This document shows, one piece after another, positions 11,461 through 22,422 of a DNA stretch of 64,000 nt (the stretch's first letter is position 1; each line of letters starts with the position of its first letter). This DNA comes from Channallabes apus (taxonomy: Eukaryota; Chordata; Actinopteri; Siluriformes; Clariidae). The position numbers and the translations under genes are program-made. The notes beneath the pieces were generated by a model. The model searched no databases and was not told where the DNA came from. It saw nothing but the letters and a program-made list of their open reading frames with translations. The stretch covers positions 51,204,807 to 51,268,806 of the forward strand of contig CM060107.1 of the NCBI GenBank assembly GCA_030522415.1, given 5' to 3'.

Positions 11461-11769
11461 TTGGAATTACGCTGGGCCACAGCCTTGTCTCTGCGTGCAA
11501 CAAAGCAGACGGCTCGTGCTATCGGCCGTATTATGGCTGCGATGGGGTTCGCGCGGAGGCACTTGTGGTTGAATCTTAGGCGCATCAAGGATAAGAATCG
11601 TGCATTCCTCCTGGATGCCCCTATCTCGCCTTCCGGCCTGTTTGGCGATATCGTTAACTCGGTCGCCACTAGGTTCATGAGGCGAAGTTATATGAACAAG
11701 CCTTCGTGCTCAAAAGTCGGGACTGGCGGCCACCCAGTCTTGACCGGGTCTGACACTTGCGAGGCGTGA
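11461..11769 (+). pseudogene. DIRS gag-like fragment
   Basis: The frame contains MGFARRHLWLNL, then FLLDAPISPSGLFGDIVN, which resembles the 3' half of DIRS gag in fish. Overlapping frames (11313-11579, 11366-11572) are the same region out of phase. It is a fragment with no complete start or end. Confidence 0.6.
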
Positions 11770-12439
11770 AACACAAGGAGTGTGTTTTTGAGCCTGCCAC
11801 CCCTTTTGGGGTACGACGCGCCTCACTATCAGCCTCAAAAAGGGTCAGACTGGCATATTGTCTTCTTCAAAGAGAAGCCCTGAGGTTCATGTGCCCAGGA
11901 ACATGGGGGTGCCCCCCCCCCCCAATGAGGAGATGCATGCAGAATTTCTTTCAAGAATTCTTTCTTTCTCTCCCTGACACCCCCAGGAGGTCAGTGTTTT
12001 TGCTCCGCCACCAGTAGCACCGAGCAACACCAGTCTCCAATAAAGTGTTAGTTCTTCGGTTTTTCCTGCCATGTTTCAGGATACCGAACATCTAACACCC
12101 CCCGTTTAACCAAGTCTCCTTGGGTACTAAGCACTGTAGAGAAACTACAGGACTCAGTTCACATCACCTTCCGCATATCAAAATGGCGTGATCTCCACTT
12201 CCATGAAACCGGAAAGTGCACATCTCCTGACAGAAGTTGCTTGGGAATGGGGCCATGGAACATGTTCCCCTACCAGACAGTGAGTCAGACTACTACAATC
12301 AGTATTCCTTGGTTCCCAGAGGAACGGGGGGCTGCGTCCAAATTTTTAGATTTCGCGGGCTGTACCGCTATCTAAAATTAACAATACAGTTTCAAAATGT
12401 TGACTGATAAAGTGATTGCTCTCAAATTCTACCGAGAGA

Positions 12440-13370
12440 TTGATTTGTGACAATCGATTGAAGGATGCTTACTTTCATATAGACATATTGCCACAACACA
12501 GGGAAAGACCTGAGGTTCGCTTTCGGGGGCGAAGCTTACCAGTATCGGGTCCTTTTCAGTTGGTTTAGCTTTCTAAAAAAAAAAACCAAACAAACCTGCA
12601 CATATTAAAATGCATGGATGTAGTTCTGGCTCTTACGACTACCAGGGCATCCATATTTGAATTACATAGACGACTGGCTGGCCCAGTCTCATTAGCTAGC
12701 GCTTCAACATCAGCATGTCGCCCTAGCTCATCTTGTTTCTGAGGATTTAGACCCAACGCCACAAAAGCGTGCTCTTTCCTGTTCTGAGGATTTGGGTGTC
12801 ACATGAGATTTGAACGTAAGTGGGCACAGCTGTCTCCCGCTCGTGTCGAATCCATTATCAACACCCTCAAGGAAATCAAGCTACAGTAGACCAAGAAAGT
12901 GACCATCTCTTTCAGAGATCTTAGCTCTCATGGCACCCGCATCCACGGTGACCTTTGGGCCTTTGGCACATGAGAGCATTTCAGTTGTGGCTAAGACAGG
13001 AGATTTCACTCTAGGGCCGATCCCCAACAAGGGTTACGCGCCAGGTGCTTCGTACCCTTCCTATGTGGTTCAGACCCCGGTTTCTGATTCTGGGTCCCAC
13101 TCTAAGTACGTCTTGTCGTCGCACATGCTAACGACAGACGCTTCCCTCATGGGCGGGGTTGTGGTCTTAGGTGACCGTTCCAGCCCAAGGGTGCTGGAGA
13201 GGCCTTCTTCTCGCACGGCACATCAATTGCCTCGAAATGATGGCTCTATTTCTCACCCTAAAGCACTTGCTCCAGCAGTTGAGAGTGCCATGTCCCATTG
13301 CGGGTGGACAACACTATGGCAAGTCTCATATATTAATCGCCAGGGCGGACTGTGCTCGTGCCGCTGAATA
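12440..13370 (+). pseudogene. DIRS reverse transcriptase / RNase H remnants
   Basis: Visible motifs: LKDAYFHID at about 12458-12484 (RT), YIDDWL at 12663-12680 (RT catalytic Y-x-D-D box), TTDASLMGG at about 13129-13155 (first RNase H acidic residue), and INCLEMMALFLTLKHLLQ at about 13220-13275 (RNase H helix with Glu). They lie in different frames with stops between, so the pol gene is broken by several indels. Confidence 0.75.
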
Positions 13371-13638
13371 GCTAGCGCACCAGGTTCCTGTCCCTCAGCA
13401 CGATTTACATTCTAGGGCATATGAATGTGAGAGCAATTGTAACTGTCCAGTCTTTCTCTGACATATGGGGAATGGAAACCCCACCCCGAAGTAGTCAATC
13501 AATCTGGGAGAGATTTCATGCAGCAGAGGTGGACCGCTTTGCCTCGCAAGATCAGCAAATGTCCCGTTTGCTACTTCCTGACTCTGGATCTAGTATCCCT
13601 CTTCAAGAGCTATGCCCTCAAATGGAATGTTTTTAAAT

Positions 13639-14500
13639 GCTGGAGTTTCTGCAGGAAAAGCTTGTCCTCAGGCTTGTGCCCTAGTACTCTCAAGACGTAC
13701 TTAACCGTGTCCTCACTGAACTGTCATCCGAAGGTTCCATTTGTAACAAGCACCCTACTGTTCTGAAGCCTTCTGTCCTCCGCCTTTTACAGCTTCGGAG
13801 CAGGAGAAACTTCACTTACTGTCCAGTACGTGCTTTTCAGATTTACAGTACGTCCACCGCATGAGCCAGTGGCGTACGTCAGAGCGCCACTATACTGGGT
13901 GAGAGATGCTATTGCCCTCTCCTATGAGGCGCGTGGGCTCACTTCACCTCTAGGAATCTGGGTTCATTCAACCTTGGGGATCGCCTCATCTATTGCACTA
14001 GCAAGACGTATTCCCCCTCAGCAAGTGTGTGCGAAGCAGGTAGACTTAGTCCACTGCTGAATTGTTTCAGTGCTGGAGTCCCTGCAGGAAAGTTGTCCTC
14101 GGGCCTTTGCCCAAGTACTCTCAGGACACACGTAACTGCATCCTCACTGAGCTATCAGCCTAAGTCCATAAACAACATCACCCTATTGTTTTGAAGCATT
14201 CCGTCCTCCGCCTTTACAGCTTCGGAGCAGGAGAGACTTCACTTACTGTGTCCAGTACGTGCTCTTCAGATTTACGTCCACCGCATTAGCTAGTGGTGTC
14301 GGTCAGAGCAGCCTTTACATGTCTTGGGGCCGCTGGAGCGGCCGCCACTACACTGGGTGAGAGATGCATATTGCCCTCTCCTATGAGGCGCGTGGGTTCA
14401 CTTCGCCTCTAGGAAGCAGGGCTCATTCAACCAGGGAGATCGCCTCCTTTTGCACCAGCAAGAGGTATTCCCCTGCAGCAATTGTGTGACACGGAGGGTT
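13639..14500 (+). repeat. Tandem duplication inside the DIRS recombinase region
   Basis: About 13639-14065 and 14073-14500 are two diverged copies of the same segment, offset about 434 bp. Paired landmarks include 'cttcggagcaggaga', 'ttcacttact', 'cctatgaggcgcgtggg' and 'cattcaacc'. The segment encodes the C-terminal tyrosine-recombinase region (HSTLGIASSIAL resembles the conserved HSTRG box). Both copies are out of frame. Confidence 0.7.
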
Positions 14501-14689
14501 GGTCCTGCCCGTGCACATTTGTTACATTATAATCTGGATGTTCATGCTACTCCGGGCTCAGGGAAAGGCCCGAGTTAGCTGCCCAGGCATAGTTCTGAGA
14601 CCTTCTCGGCTTTGTGCGCACACGCTGCACAACCTTGGGGTCCAGACACTTGTAGCGCGGCGGCGTTAGTATTCTCGTTCTCATAGCGT

Positions 14690-14790
14690 TTTCATGCAGC
14701 ATCGAGAGAAAGGGAACATCTCGGGTTCCTGTGCTGTAACCCTGTTCCCTGATAAGGCGGGAACGAGATGCTGCGTCCTAATGCCGCACT
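14690..14790 (-). repeat. Internal complementary region of the DIRS-like element
   Basis: 'ctgtaaccctgttccctgat' followed by 'aaggcgggaacgagatgctg' is the reverse complement of the outermost right end (about 14975-15030). DIRS elements carry such a copy of their terminal sequence next to the right repeat, used to complete the ends during replication. Confidence 0.7.
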
Positions 14791-15039
14791 ACCACGTGAC
14801 CGGACGTCCGTTCAGACAAATTAATCTGAGGTTTGTTGCCGGCTCAGTAGTACTTATAACCTGCAGCTGCGTCTAATCAGATGACGTCACCTGACCAAGG
14901 TTATGTATAGCCAAAAATTTGGCGTGTTTGCACACATGCTTCACAACTGGCAATGTGACAAAATGGTTCCCATAGCGTTTTCACGCAGCATCTCGTTCCC
15001 GCCTTTTCAGGGAACAGGGTTACAGCACAGTAACCCGAA

Positions 15040-16435
15040 ACGATTTCCTGTACATTTCAAAACTCTACACTCGAGGTTTAATTTCAAGTCTAGACTTTCT
15101 AGCTCTTAAGAGTTAAACAGGAATGTATTTGTGTACAGCTCAAAACATCCATCGGTCTATTTAAAAAGTTGCCCGAATGTTTTTGGAGATGTGAACTGCA
15201 GGCAATACCTGCTTAAACCTGCAGCATGTTTTATGGTAAGTTAAATGTTGTAGTTGTGGTAGGAGCAAGGTCATTTCTGTGTTCGTTTGTTTTCCACTGT
15301 TGCTGATATGGGGCTGTGGGGAGTTCATGTTTTTATATTCTATGCCAATAGTCGGTGTGTTATTTCGTTAGCACACACAAATAAAATCCAAAATTTACTA
15401 AATGTAATCTTAAATGTAATTTTAGATAAATTACTAAGTAATCTTCACTAAAGTTGTGTGTGTAAAGTCTGTTGGCACATTTTATAATATTTTATTGTTG
15501 TCAGAAGAAGCGATTGGGGTATGTTTAATGACAGTCTTAATATGTCTTCTGTTTCTGTCTGATCCAGCATCACTCTGGGGGGAAAAAACAAATACCTGGC
15601 TGTGTTATTTTTACCCAGCAGTTGGTTTATTCTTCGTCAAACTTTCTGAATTCTTCCAAAAAATAAAATGAAAGGTTGTAATTTAATCACTTACTGTAAA
15701 TATCGTATTCATCTTGTTTTTGTTATCCATCACACGTTACATCGTGAGGTACATTGGTGGAGGCAGTTGATGTTTGCTTTAAAGCTTTTCTTGGAATGAG
15801 AATGAGTTGAGCACTGGTAGGTTTGTCCACCAGCGAAGGGAATGATGGCGTTGCTGATTGGTTGGTGCACAGTTTTTCTTCTGAGGGTTTCTTCGTTGCA
15901 GGACTTTGGAGTTACGGCACGAAGTCTTGTTGAAAGTTTTTGAAGAGCGGATGATGCCCGCAGAGGCGGTATAGCATCTGCATACATTAACCAGTGCTTT
16001 GGTCTGTCACGTGGGAGGCCATCTCAGTGGAGTTTTAGTAATTTAGGTAAAGTGTATTAACATGAGTCTGGTTCATATGACTAAGATTTCATGCATATCG
16101 ACTTTCATTGAATACACAGAGGTTCATACCTTTATCTATAGCAAGGGTTGTACAGGTTGATAACACTCCTTAAGTTTATGATAAACATGTTGAACACAAA
16201 ACAAAGCTATCACATATTCTATATAAGCAAATACATGTAATTGTACATTTGCCCACCTGGAATATTTTAACTTATTAATATTCTATGTGTCCCTAAAGCG
16301 TTGTATGTTATCTGTTCTGCGGCCAAGAGGTGAAGCAGGACCTCCTCAGGGAGGTAATAATTTTATTATTGTCTCTTGTTATTCTAATCTTAAAACGCAC
16401 TCTACAGTATATAATTTCTGTAAAACTGTTCAAAT
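15040..16435. other. Receptor-unit relic and unassigned sequence
   Basis: Most of this stretch has no recognisable gene. About 16360-16435 ('gtctcttgttattctaatct' onward) matches the start of gene A's second intron (7956-8010), so a V exon once lay just upstream and is now lost. A frame at about 15568-15670 (ASLWGEKTNTWLCYFYP...) follows an acceptor-like 'ctgatccag' and is hydrophobic, but I cannot tie it to a family. Confidence 0.4.
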
Positions 16436-16437
16436 TT

Positions 16438-16632
16438 AGGGGGTAGCTCAGTGGTTAAGGCATTGGACTATGGTTCGGAAGATCCCAGGTTCAAACCCCA
16501 CAACCACCAAGTTGCCACTGTTGGGCCCTTGATCAAGGCCCTTAACCCTCAACTGCTCAGATGTACAGTATAATGAGATAAAAATGTAAGTCGATACGGA
16601 TAAGAGTGTCTGCCAAATGCCTAAATGTAAGT
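16438..16632 (+). mobile_element. tRNA-derived SINE, second family
   Basis: Starts 'gggtagctcagtggttaagg' (A box type) with 'ggttcaaaccc' as B box, then 'gggcccttgatcaaggccct' and ends 'gtctgccaaatgcctaaatg'. The tail matches the LINE-derived 3' end common to V-SINE-type fish elements. A second copy lies at 42672. Confidence 0.85.
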
Positions 16633-17122
16633 GTAAATTTAAAAGAAAAACGTAATCTGAGATTTGCGACAGACGAACGTGGCAGTATTAATAAATGAGC
16701 TTTGTTTACAGCAACAACAACAAGAATTAAAATAACAATAAAAAATATCTTACCGTCATTGTCTCTTGAGCTTGCAGGTATTTTACATTTCAGAGTCTTC
16801 TCCTCTGTCCCTCAGAGACTGCTTTCCTCCTCATCTGTAGCTCATCAGTGTGTCTTCACTCCTCAATTTACACACACAATCATTTACCGGCTGCTGAGTC
16901 AGACCACCCCTGCGCGCGCTAAACATTTGAAGGACGCCTGTTTCCCATTGGCTGGTTCATATCACGTTACGTCTGTACCTGAGCAATAAGCGTAGGCGTT
17001 TTCAGCATCATGTTTTCACAGCGCTGCTTTAAAACATCTACACAGTAAATATATTATCCTTTCCTTGTAAGAAATCTGATGGCTAGATTGCCATGGTGAT
17101 ATTCCAGAACAAATGTCATCAA

Positions 17123-17126
<4 letters not shown>

Positions 17127-17184
<58 letters not shown>
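17127..17184. repeat. (TA)n microsatellite
   Basis: About 57 bases of uninterrupted TA dinucleotide. Confidence 0.95.
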
Positions 17185-17185
<1 letters not shown>

Positions 17186-17779
17186 TATAGCCTACATGTA
17201 AGTGATAATGTAAGGATAATCTTTTAAAAAGTCATGAAAAAATGCTAAACTTCCATCTAGAACTTAAATATCAAAGTATTATAAAACTAATATGATTTAC
17301 CTCAAAATTACAAAGAAAAACAATACATTTTTAGTATGGACATTAACCTTTATCTAATTAATTTTGTATTTAATTACAATTTATTATCGTAATTTTACAT
17401 AAAAGTATATGTAATTTACAAAAACAGAAAAAACACAGTAAAAATAATAGGGTTTTTTTTTTAAGTAAAATTTTCAGTATTGAAATAATACTTAAAAAAC
17501 CAGTCGACTTACAGTAGTACTTTACAGATAATGTCTGTAATTTTACAGAGATTTGTGTATGTAGTTTTTTTTTTTTTTAAAAAAGGAAAACTACTACAAA
17601 ATTTGAAAGTTATTTTTCTGTAAAAATTAGGACTTTTTTTTTTTTACCAGTGCTCTTGAGTAAGTTTTTGTTTGTTTGTTTATTTATTTTTTTATAATAT
17701 GTATAATAACAATATTTCACAATGTGTTCTTATTTCCAGAACATAATTGTAACTGTATGATAAACAAATTATATTATTA

Positions 17780-18870
17780 CATGTCTCAGGATTTCCCCCA
17801 GTGGCACACTACTGCATGTGCACCCTACTTTACAGTCTGTGTTGTTGGGGACTTTTATGTTGATATGCTGTTACACTGCTTCATGCACACAGGTGTTTTA
17901 GTCTAGTCTAGTTGATTTTTTTTTTAAAGCTCCTTGGTTACTTTGGTCTGATTGTGAATTTATGTTTCCCATTATTATTATTTCCTGTTTATTAGTTTAA
18001 CTCCTGTTCCATTTACGGTATTTTTTAGGTTCCTCTTCTTGAGCTCTGTTTATGTTTAGTGTTAATAAATGTCATTCATAACAAAACAATATCTTTTTTG
18101 GCATGGAGTAGGAGATTAAAAGCACAAAGTTAGAACTTTTTTGTGTGTGTTCTGAAGTTAAATTACTTAATTTTGCTTTAAATTACAAAATGGATAACTT
18201 AGACTCTTTTTTCGATTTCAGAACTCACCACCATAAATTCTAACTCTAAATTTGGAAATGAGTTCACAACCCAGAGCCCTACATTTTAAGGAAAGTCTAT
18301 AATTCCTACAGTAGTTTCTCAGGGTATATTTTTTGTCATGTGTTGAATGTATTGCCGAAGATTTCAAATCCACGACCCGTAGTTCTAGATTTTGAGTCAA
18401 ACTCCATCGCTCTTAGATAAAAATTTTGCATCATGTCTGAAAAACATAGCTTTGGATTTCCTTTGAATTTCAGAACCCTGAGCTATAGATTTCATATCAA
18501 GTTTACAATTACTAGCTCTAGATTTCACATTATGTTTAGAACACTGATCTTCTTTCTTAATCTGTGTTCAAACATGCTTCTGCTTCTACATACTCCCAAC
18601 TACATAATTCAGGACAGTGAGCTCCCTGGGCTGCTGCTCACTCTATTAAAACAAAAAAAAGTTCAGCTTCAGATTAAAGGTACCGAATTTTGACATGGCT
18701 CTGTTCATTCTACTGTAACTGTAACTCTTTTTTTTTCAGTTAGTCAGGCTGGTGATTATATGCACAAACTCATACTGAGAATCTCCTGCCAGCCCCATAA
18801 ACTATCTCGCCTCTTATTTGGTCTAGGTCCGTGGTCCTGTTCTGGAAATAATTACTTTCTTAAGTCCACA
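17780..18870 (+). repeat. Duplicated downstream block, copy 3 of 3
   Basis: It contains 'gacttttatgttgatatgct', 'gtctagtctagttga', 'tggttactttggtctgattg', 'gtgttaataaatgtcat', 'cccagagccctacattt' and 'tgcacaaactcatactgaga'. The first half matches 9890-10500 and the second half matches 4400-4720, so this copy links the other two as parts of one ancestral unit about 1 kb long. No intact exon was found. Confidence 0.65.
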
Positions 18871-18889
18871 AAAAAAGAAAGAAAAAAAA

Positions 18890-20860
18890 AAAACAATGAA
18901 ACAACCCGTCCACCTTGGGAAGCATGATAATGGGGGATGAACTCGGTTCCGCTCATATTAAGCATAGACTCAAGGTGATCAGCAATAACCAGCTTAATTT
19001 TTCTGCTGCCACAGATGGCTTCAGGAAGTTCAGGTGTTATGTACTGTATATTTGTAATGCATTGCCACATCACAGGTCACCTGACCTCATAGTCAGTTTG
19101 ATCTCAAAAAGCCCAGCTCTGTTAATTGAGTCATTACATGGAACTTTTCTCTTAAGTTAAGAATTTATTCAATTGCTGTATGAAGCTTTTTCTTCCCAGT
19201 TCTTATAATTTAGGATACCACATGACATGCAACCATATACTAGTTTAAAATCTAGGGTGACAAGAGAAAGACCAAAGGCACTGAACCCATTCATCTCTTC
19301 CTGCATATTGCAATGCTACAAACTGCTCCAGCACCAATAAGTCCAGGATTTTGTTGATGCAATGTCTTTTACGGAGCAACAATCTCATTACTATTGGAGA
19401 AAAATGAGAGATTAAACACATTGAGGGTTAAGCCTCTTACCCTCTGCAATTATTATTCTGACATACAGTTGATCCACTGCAGAATTGATTTTTGAGATGA
19501 TGAAACTTACAGTACATGAGTTGCTATTGACCTGGGATTTGACATCCTCTGATTGTTATTTGGGAAAACAAATGGAGGAACCATTGTAATTCTGCCCTTG
19601 CCATTGTTTCTATAGCAAGATCAAATATCTTCACAAGTTGGTGTATCAGTTGGCTGCACAGCCTGGAAACTCTATGTTGATCAGCACACAGATCAAGAAA
19701 GGCTTGATGCTACACTTGATGGATGGCATTGACAAATGCAATGACTTTCTGGTTGGTTCCGTCACTGTGTATAGCCCTCAATCTAGGGTTTCTGCACCAC
19801 AGCGATGCCTTGGTTCGCATAGGAAACACGGATGTGTCAAGCTTATTTATTTATTTATTTTATTTAGTCAGATATAACCCATTGAGATTATCAGACACTT
19901 TTTCAAAATGGCAGCAGTGACAATCCTAAATTGATAAAGGTACAACAAAAATCACATCCAGTGGTCAGCCATAACACCACAGCCATTAACACGCAAAGAT
20001 CCAACACGCAAAGAGCCTGTTCTGGCTTCTTAACTTCCCTTATCCAAGTCCGACTGAGCACTCATGGGATGTGGTAAACAAACATATCTGATCCATAAAG
20101 GCCCTACCCCCACAACCCACAGCACCCAAACGATCCATCACTAATATCTTGTGGAGCCAGGCCAAGGGGCCAGGGCTGGAACAGACAACTAAAAGGGATG
20201 TTGGCGATAAGAGGGGTTGCCCCAACCCATTTAATAACAAAATGGCAGGTTAATTAGGGGCATTTTCTCACTGGGAATGATTGTTCCATTCTGTACCCGG
20301 TCTCCCCCTCCCCAACCCCCCGCAGGTTGTAACACTGTAACATCGGTTCCGATACCAGGCACACTTGTGTATTTACACAACCAGAAACATTAGGTGGCAG
20401 TAGAGACGTACAGTAGTTGGTGTGTTTGAATTTAAAACCTCACCATGCATCAATTTAGTGTTTAACATATTTTGTATGCACATTTTTACTGTATGTTTGT
20501 AAACATCAAAACATACATATTGGGTTTTCGGATATATCACGTAAAAACAAGTAATAATTATTTTAAAAATATGTAAATTTTTTGCATCACAAAAACCATT
20601 TAAATCACAAAAATGCTCACATTTTTATTGTTCTATAGTCTTCCACGACGTGACAACGGAAGTGGTGTGTGTGAGTGTATGTGAATGTGTGTGTCTGAAA
20701 GAGCACCTATTGTGCAACAATGGACTGTTACGCAGTACTGCGCGTCACTAATACCTGGAAACCTGGCTTTGTTTTGATTATTTCTTGCATATTTGTATAC
20801 GATATAGATATTATATGATTTATTATGTTATCTGGTAACAGAAAATGCGTGGTTTATCTA
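18890..20860. other. Non-coding or decayed sequence, nothing firmly identified
   Basis: Several short frames (18915-19160, 19638-19920) lack splice support or recognisable domains. The stretch at about 20040-20270 has long non-random words that resemble a decayed transposon, but I could not name it. Confidence 0.4.
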
Positions 20861-20864
20861 TATA

Positions 20865-21579
20865 CAGTGGAACCTTGGATTACGATTAACGCGGTTTATG
20901 AGTGTTCTACAAGACGAGCAAAGATTTGTAATAAATTTTGACTTGAAAAACGAGCATTGTCTTGGTTTACGAGCACCGAGTATCATGTATCACGTATGCG
21001 CTTCTTGTTTTGACACAGAGCGTCACGTCATCACAACTGGGCTAATTTTTTCTCTCTCTTGTGCTGCGGAATTGTAGGTAATCGTCTCCCCTGCTGGGTG
21101 AATACACACACACTCTCTGCCTTACACAGAAACTCTGCTCTGTCACGATTCTTTTCAAAGGTAAAGCGTGCAGGTTAATTTGTTGTTTTTTTTTTTTACT
21201 TTACAGCAGTGATTCCGTTAGTATGCGCTCACGCGAGTGTGACTAGCAATGTTCCTTGCAAATTTTTCCGATAAAACAGTCGTTAATGTGGTGTGTGTGT
21301 GTGCAGGCACATTACACACACACAGCACCTGCGCGCACAAACGGAAACACTTATCAGGATTGATTTTTACTTTTTTTTTAAGGTAAAGTGCAGGTTAATT
21401 TATTTTATTTTTTCTTCATATTTTGTATTTATTATTTTTACGTATTAATCTTTTTGGCTGTAGAATGAATACTTTGAGTTTCCATTATTTGTTATGGGTA
21501 AATAAAATTTGGTTACGAGTGTTTTGGAATACGAGCCCGCTTCCGGAATGAGTTATGCTCGTAATCTGAGGTTCCACTG
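20865..21579. mobile_element. Non-autonomous Tigger/pogo-like element
   Basis: Termini 'cagtggaaccttggattacg' and its complement ending 'gaggttccactg', flanked by TA on both sides. It shares ends and internal words ('tatgcgctcacgcgagtgtg', 'cactagcaatgttccttgc'-like) with the larger element at 61635-62893 but lacks its transposase part. Length is about 715 bp. Confidence 0.85.
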
Positions 21580-21689
21580 TATATATATATACACGCATAT
21601 ATACGCGCATAAAGCATGGCGACATCACTTCTGCAAAAAACGTGTTTGGATGAGATTTTAATCGATTTTGTTATAATGTAATGTGTGTG

Positions 21690-21992
21690 TGAATGAGTGA
21701 GTGAGTGAGTGAGTGAGAGTGAGTGTGTGTGCGTGGTGAGTGTGTGTGCGCTTTTGGATTAGATTTTACTTCGTTTTGTTATGAGGTACGGTTTACTAGT
21801 TAAATACGGCTAAACCTGTGTGTGTGTGTGTGTGTGGGCGTGTGTGTGTGTGCGTGTGTGTGTGTGTATGTTTGTTTGGCAACAATTCATAAAAGTCAAT
21901 TATAAATCTGCGTAGACAGTATTGTTTGTCATTTGTTTACATCAAAAAGCAAATGTTTGATTAAGTGTTTATAATTGTAATTTGTAAACAAG

Positions 21993-22070
<78 letters not shown>

Positions 22071-22180
22071 TATGTGTGTTTCCTTGAAAAGTCTGATAAT
22101 AGATAAATTATTTTCAAAAACAATATTTTTTAAAATATTTTAAGTGTTTTTATAATTTTATTATGAAAATAAGGTTTAAT

Positions 22181-22227
<47 letters not shown>

Positions 22228-22230
22228 ACA
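21690..22230. repeat. Cluster of (GT)n microsatellites
   Basis: Separate GT tracts at about 21813-21868, 22000-22068 and 22182-22225, with a 'gagt' tract at about 21693-21722. The spacer between the last two repeats similar 'ttataat...aaggttta' words, suggesting local duplication of the tract with its flank. Confidence 0.9.
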
Positions 22231-22422
22231 AGAATTTATTATTAAAACATCTATTGGATTTTCAATTTTTTAAAATAGTTTTTGGTCACTCGTGTGTGTT
22301 GTTGGTCAAAATGAAATGAAATGTATTTTATCATTTTGCCTGGATTGTGATGAAAAAAAGGATATGATTAAAACACAGCTGCAAACCCCAGCCCCCCCCC
22401 CCCCCCCAAAAAAACTGATCAA

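Larger units (their letters stand above)
10690..15020 (+). mobile_element. DIRS-like tyrosine-recombinase retrotransposon, degenerate
   Basis: The ends (about 10690-10885 and 14825-15020) are inverted repeats of each other, about 190 bp, sharing 'gcgtgaaaacgctatgggaa' and 'gccaaatttttggctat'. The interior has gag-like, reverse transcriptase/RNase H and tyrosine-recombinase-like remnants in that order. A segment with terminal sequence just inside the right end (about 14690-14790) corresponds to the internal complementary region typical of DIRS. All frames are interrupted. Inverted ends rather than long direct repeats and the lack of an integrase separate it from gypsy elements. Confidence 0.85.

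Noticed and set aside
11313..14060. Several host-like open frames of 60-145 residues
   Set aside because: All fall within the DIRS inverted repeats and correspond to gag, RT/RNase H or recombinase remnants or to their shadows.
15456..15671. Transmembrane exon of another receptor (ASLWGEKTNTWLCYFYP frame)
   Set aside because: There is an acceptor-like boundary, but no similarity to the family TM exons and no neighbouring exon in phase. Left unassigned.
16438..16520. tRNA gene
   Set aside because: A- and B-box-like words are present, but the sequence continues into a LINE-type SINE tail and has a second copy at 42672. The same applies to heads at 9105, 29012, 33846 and 57557.
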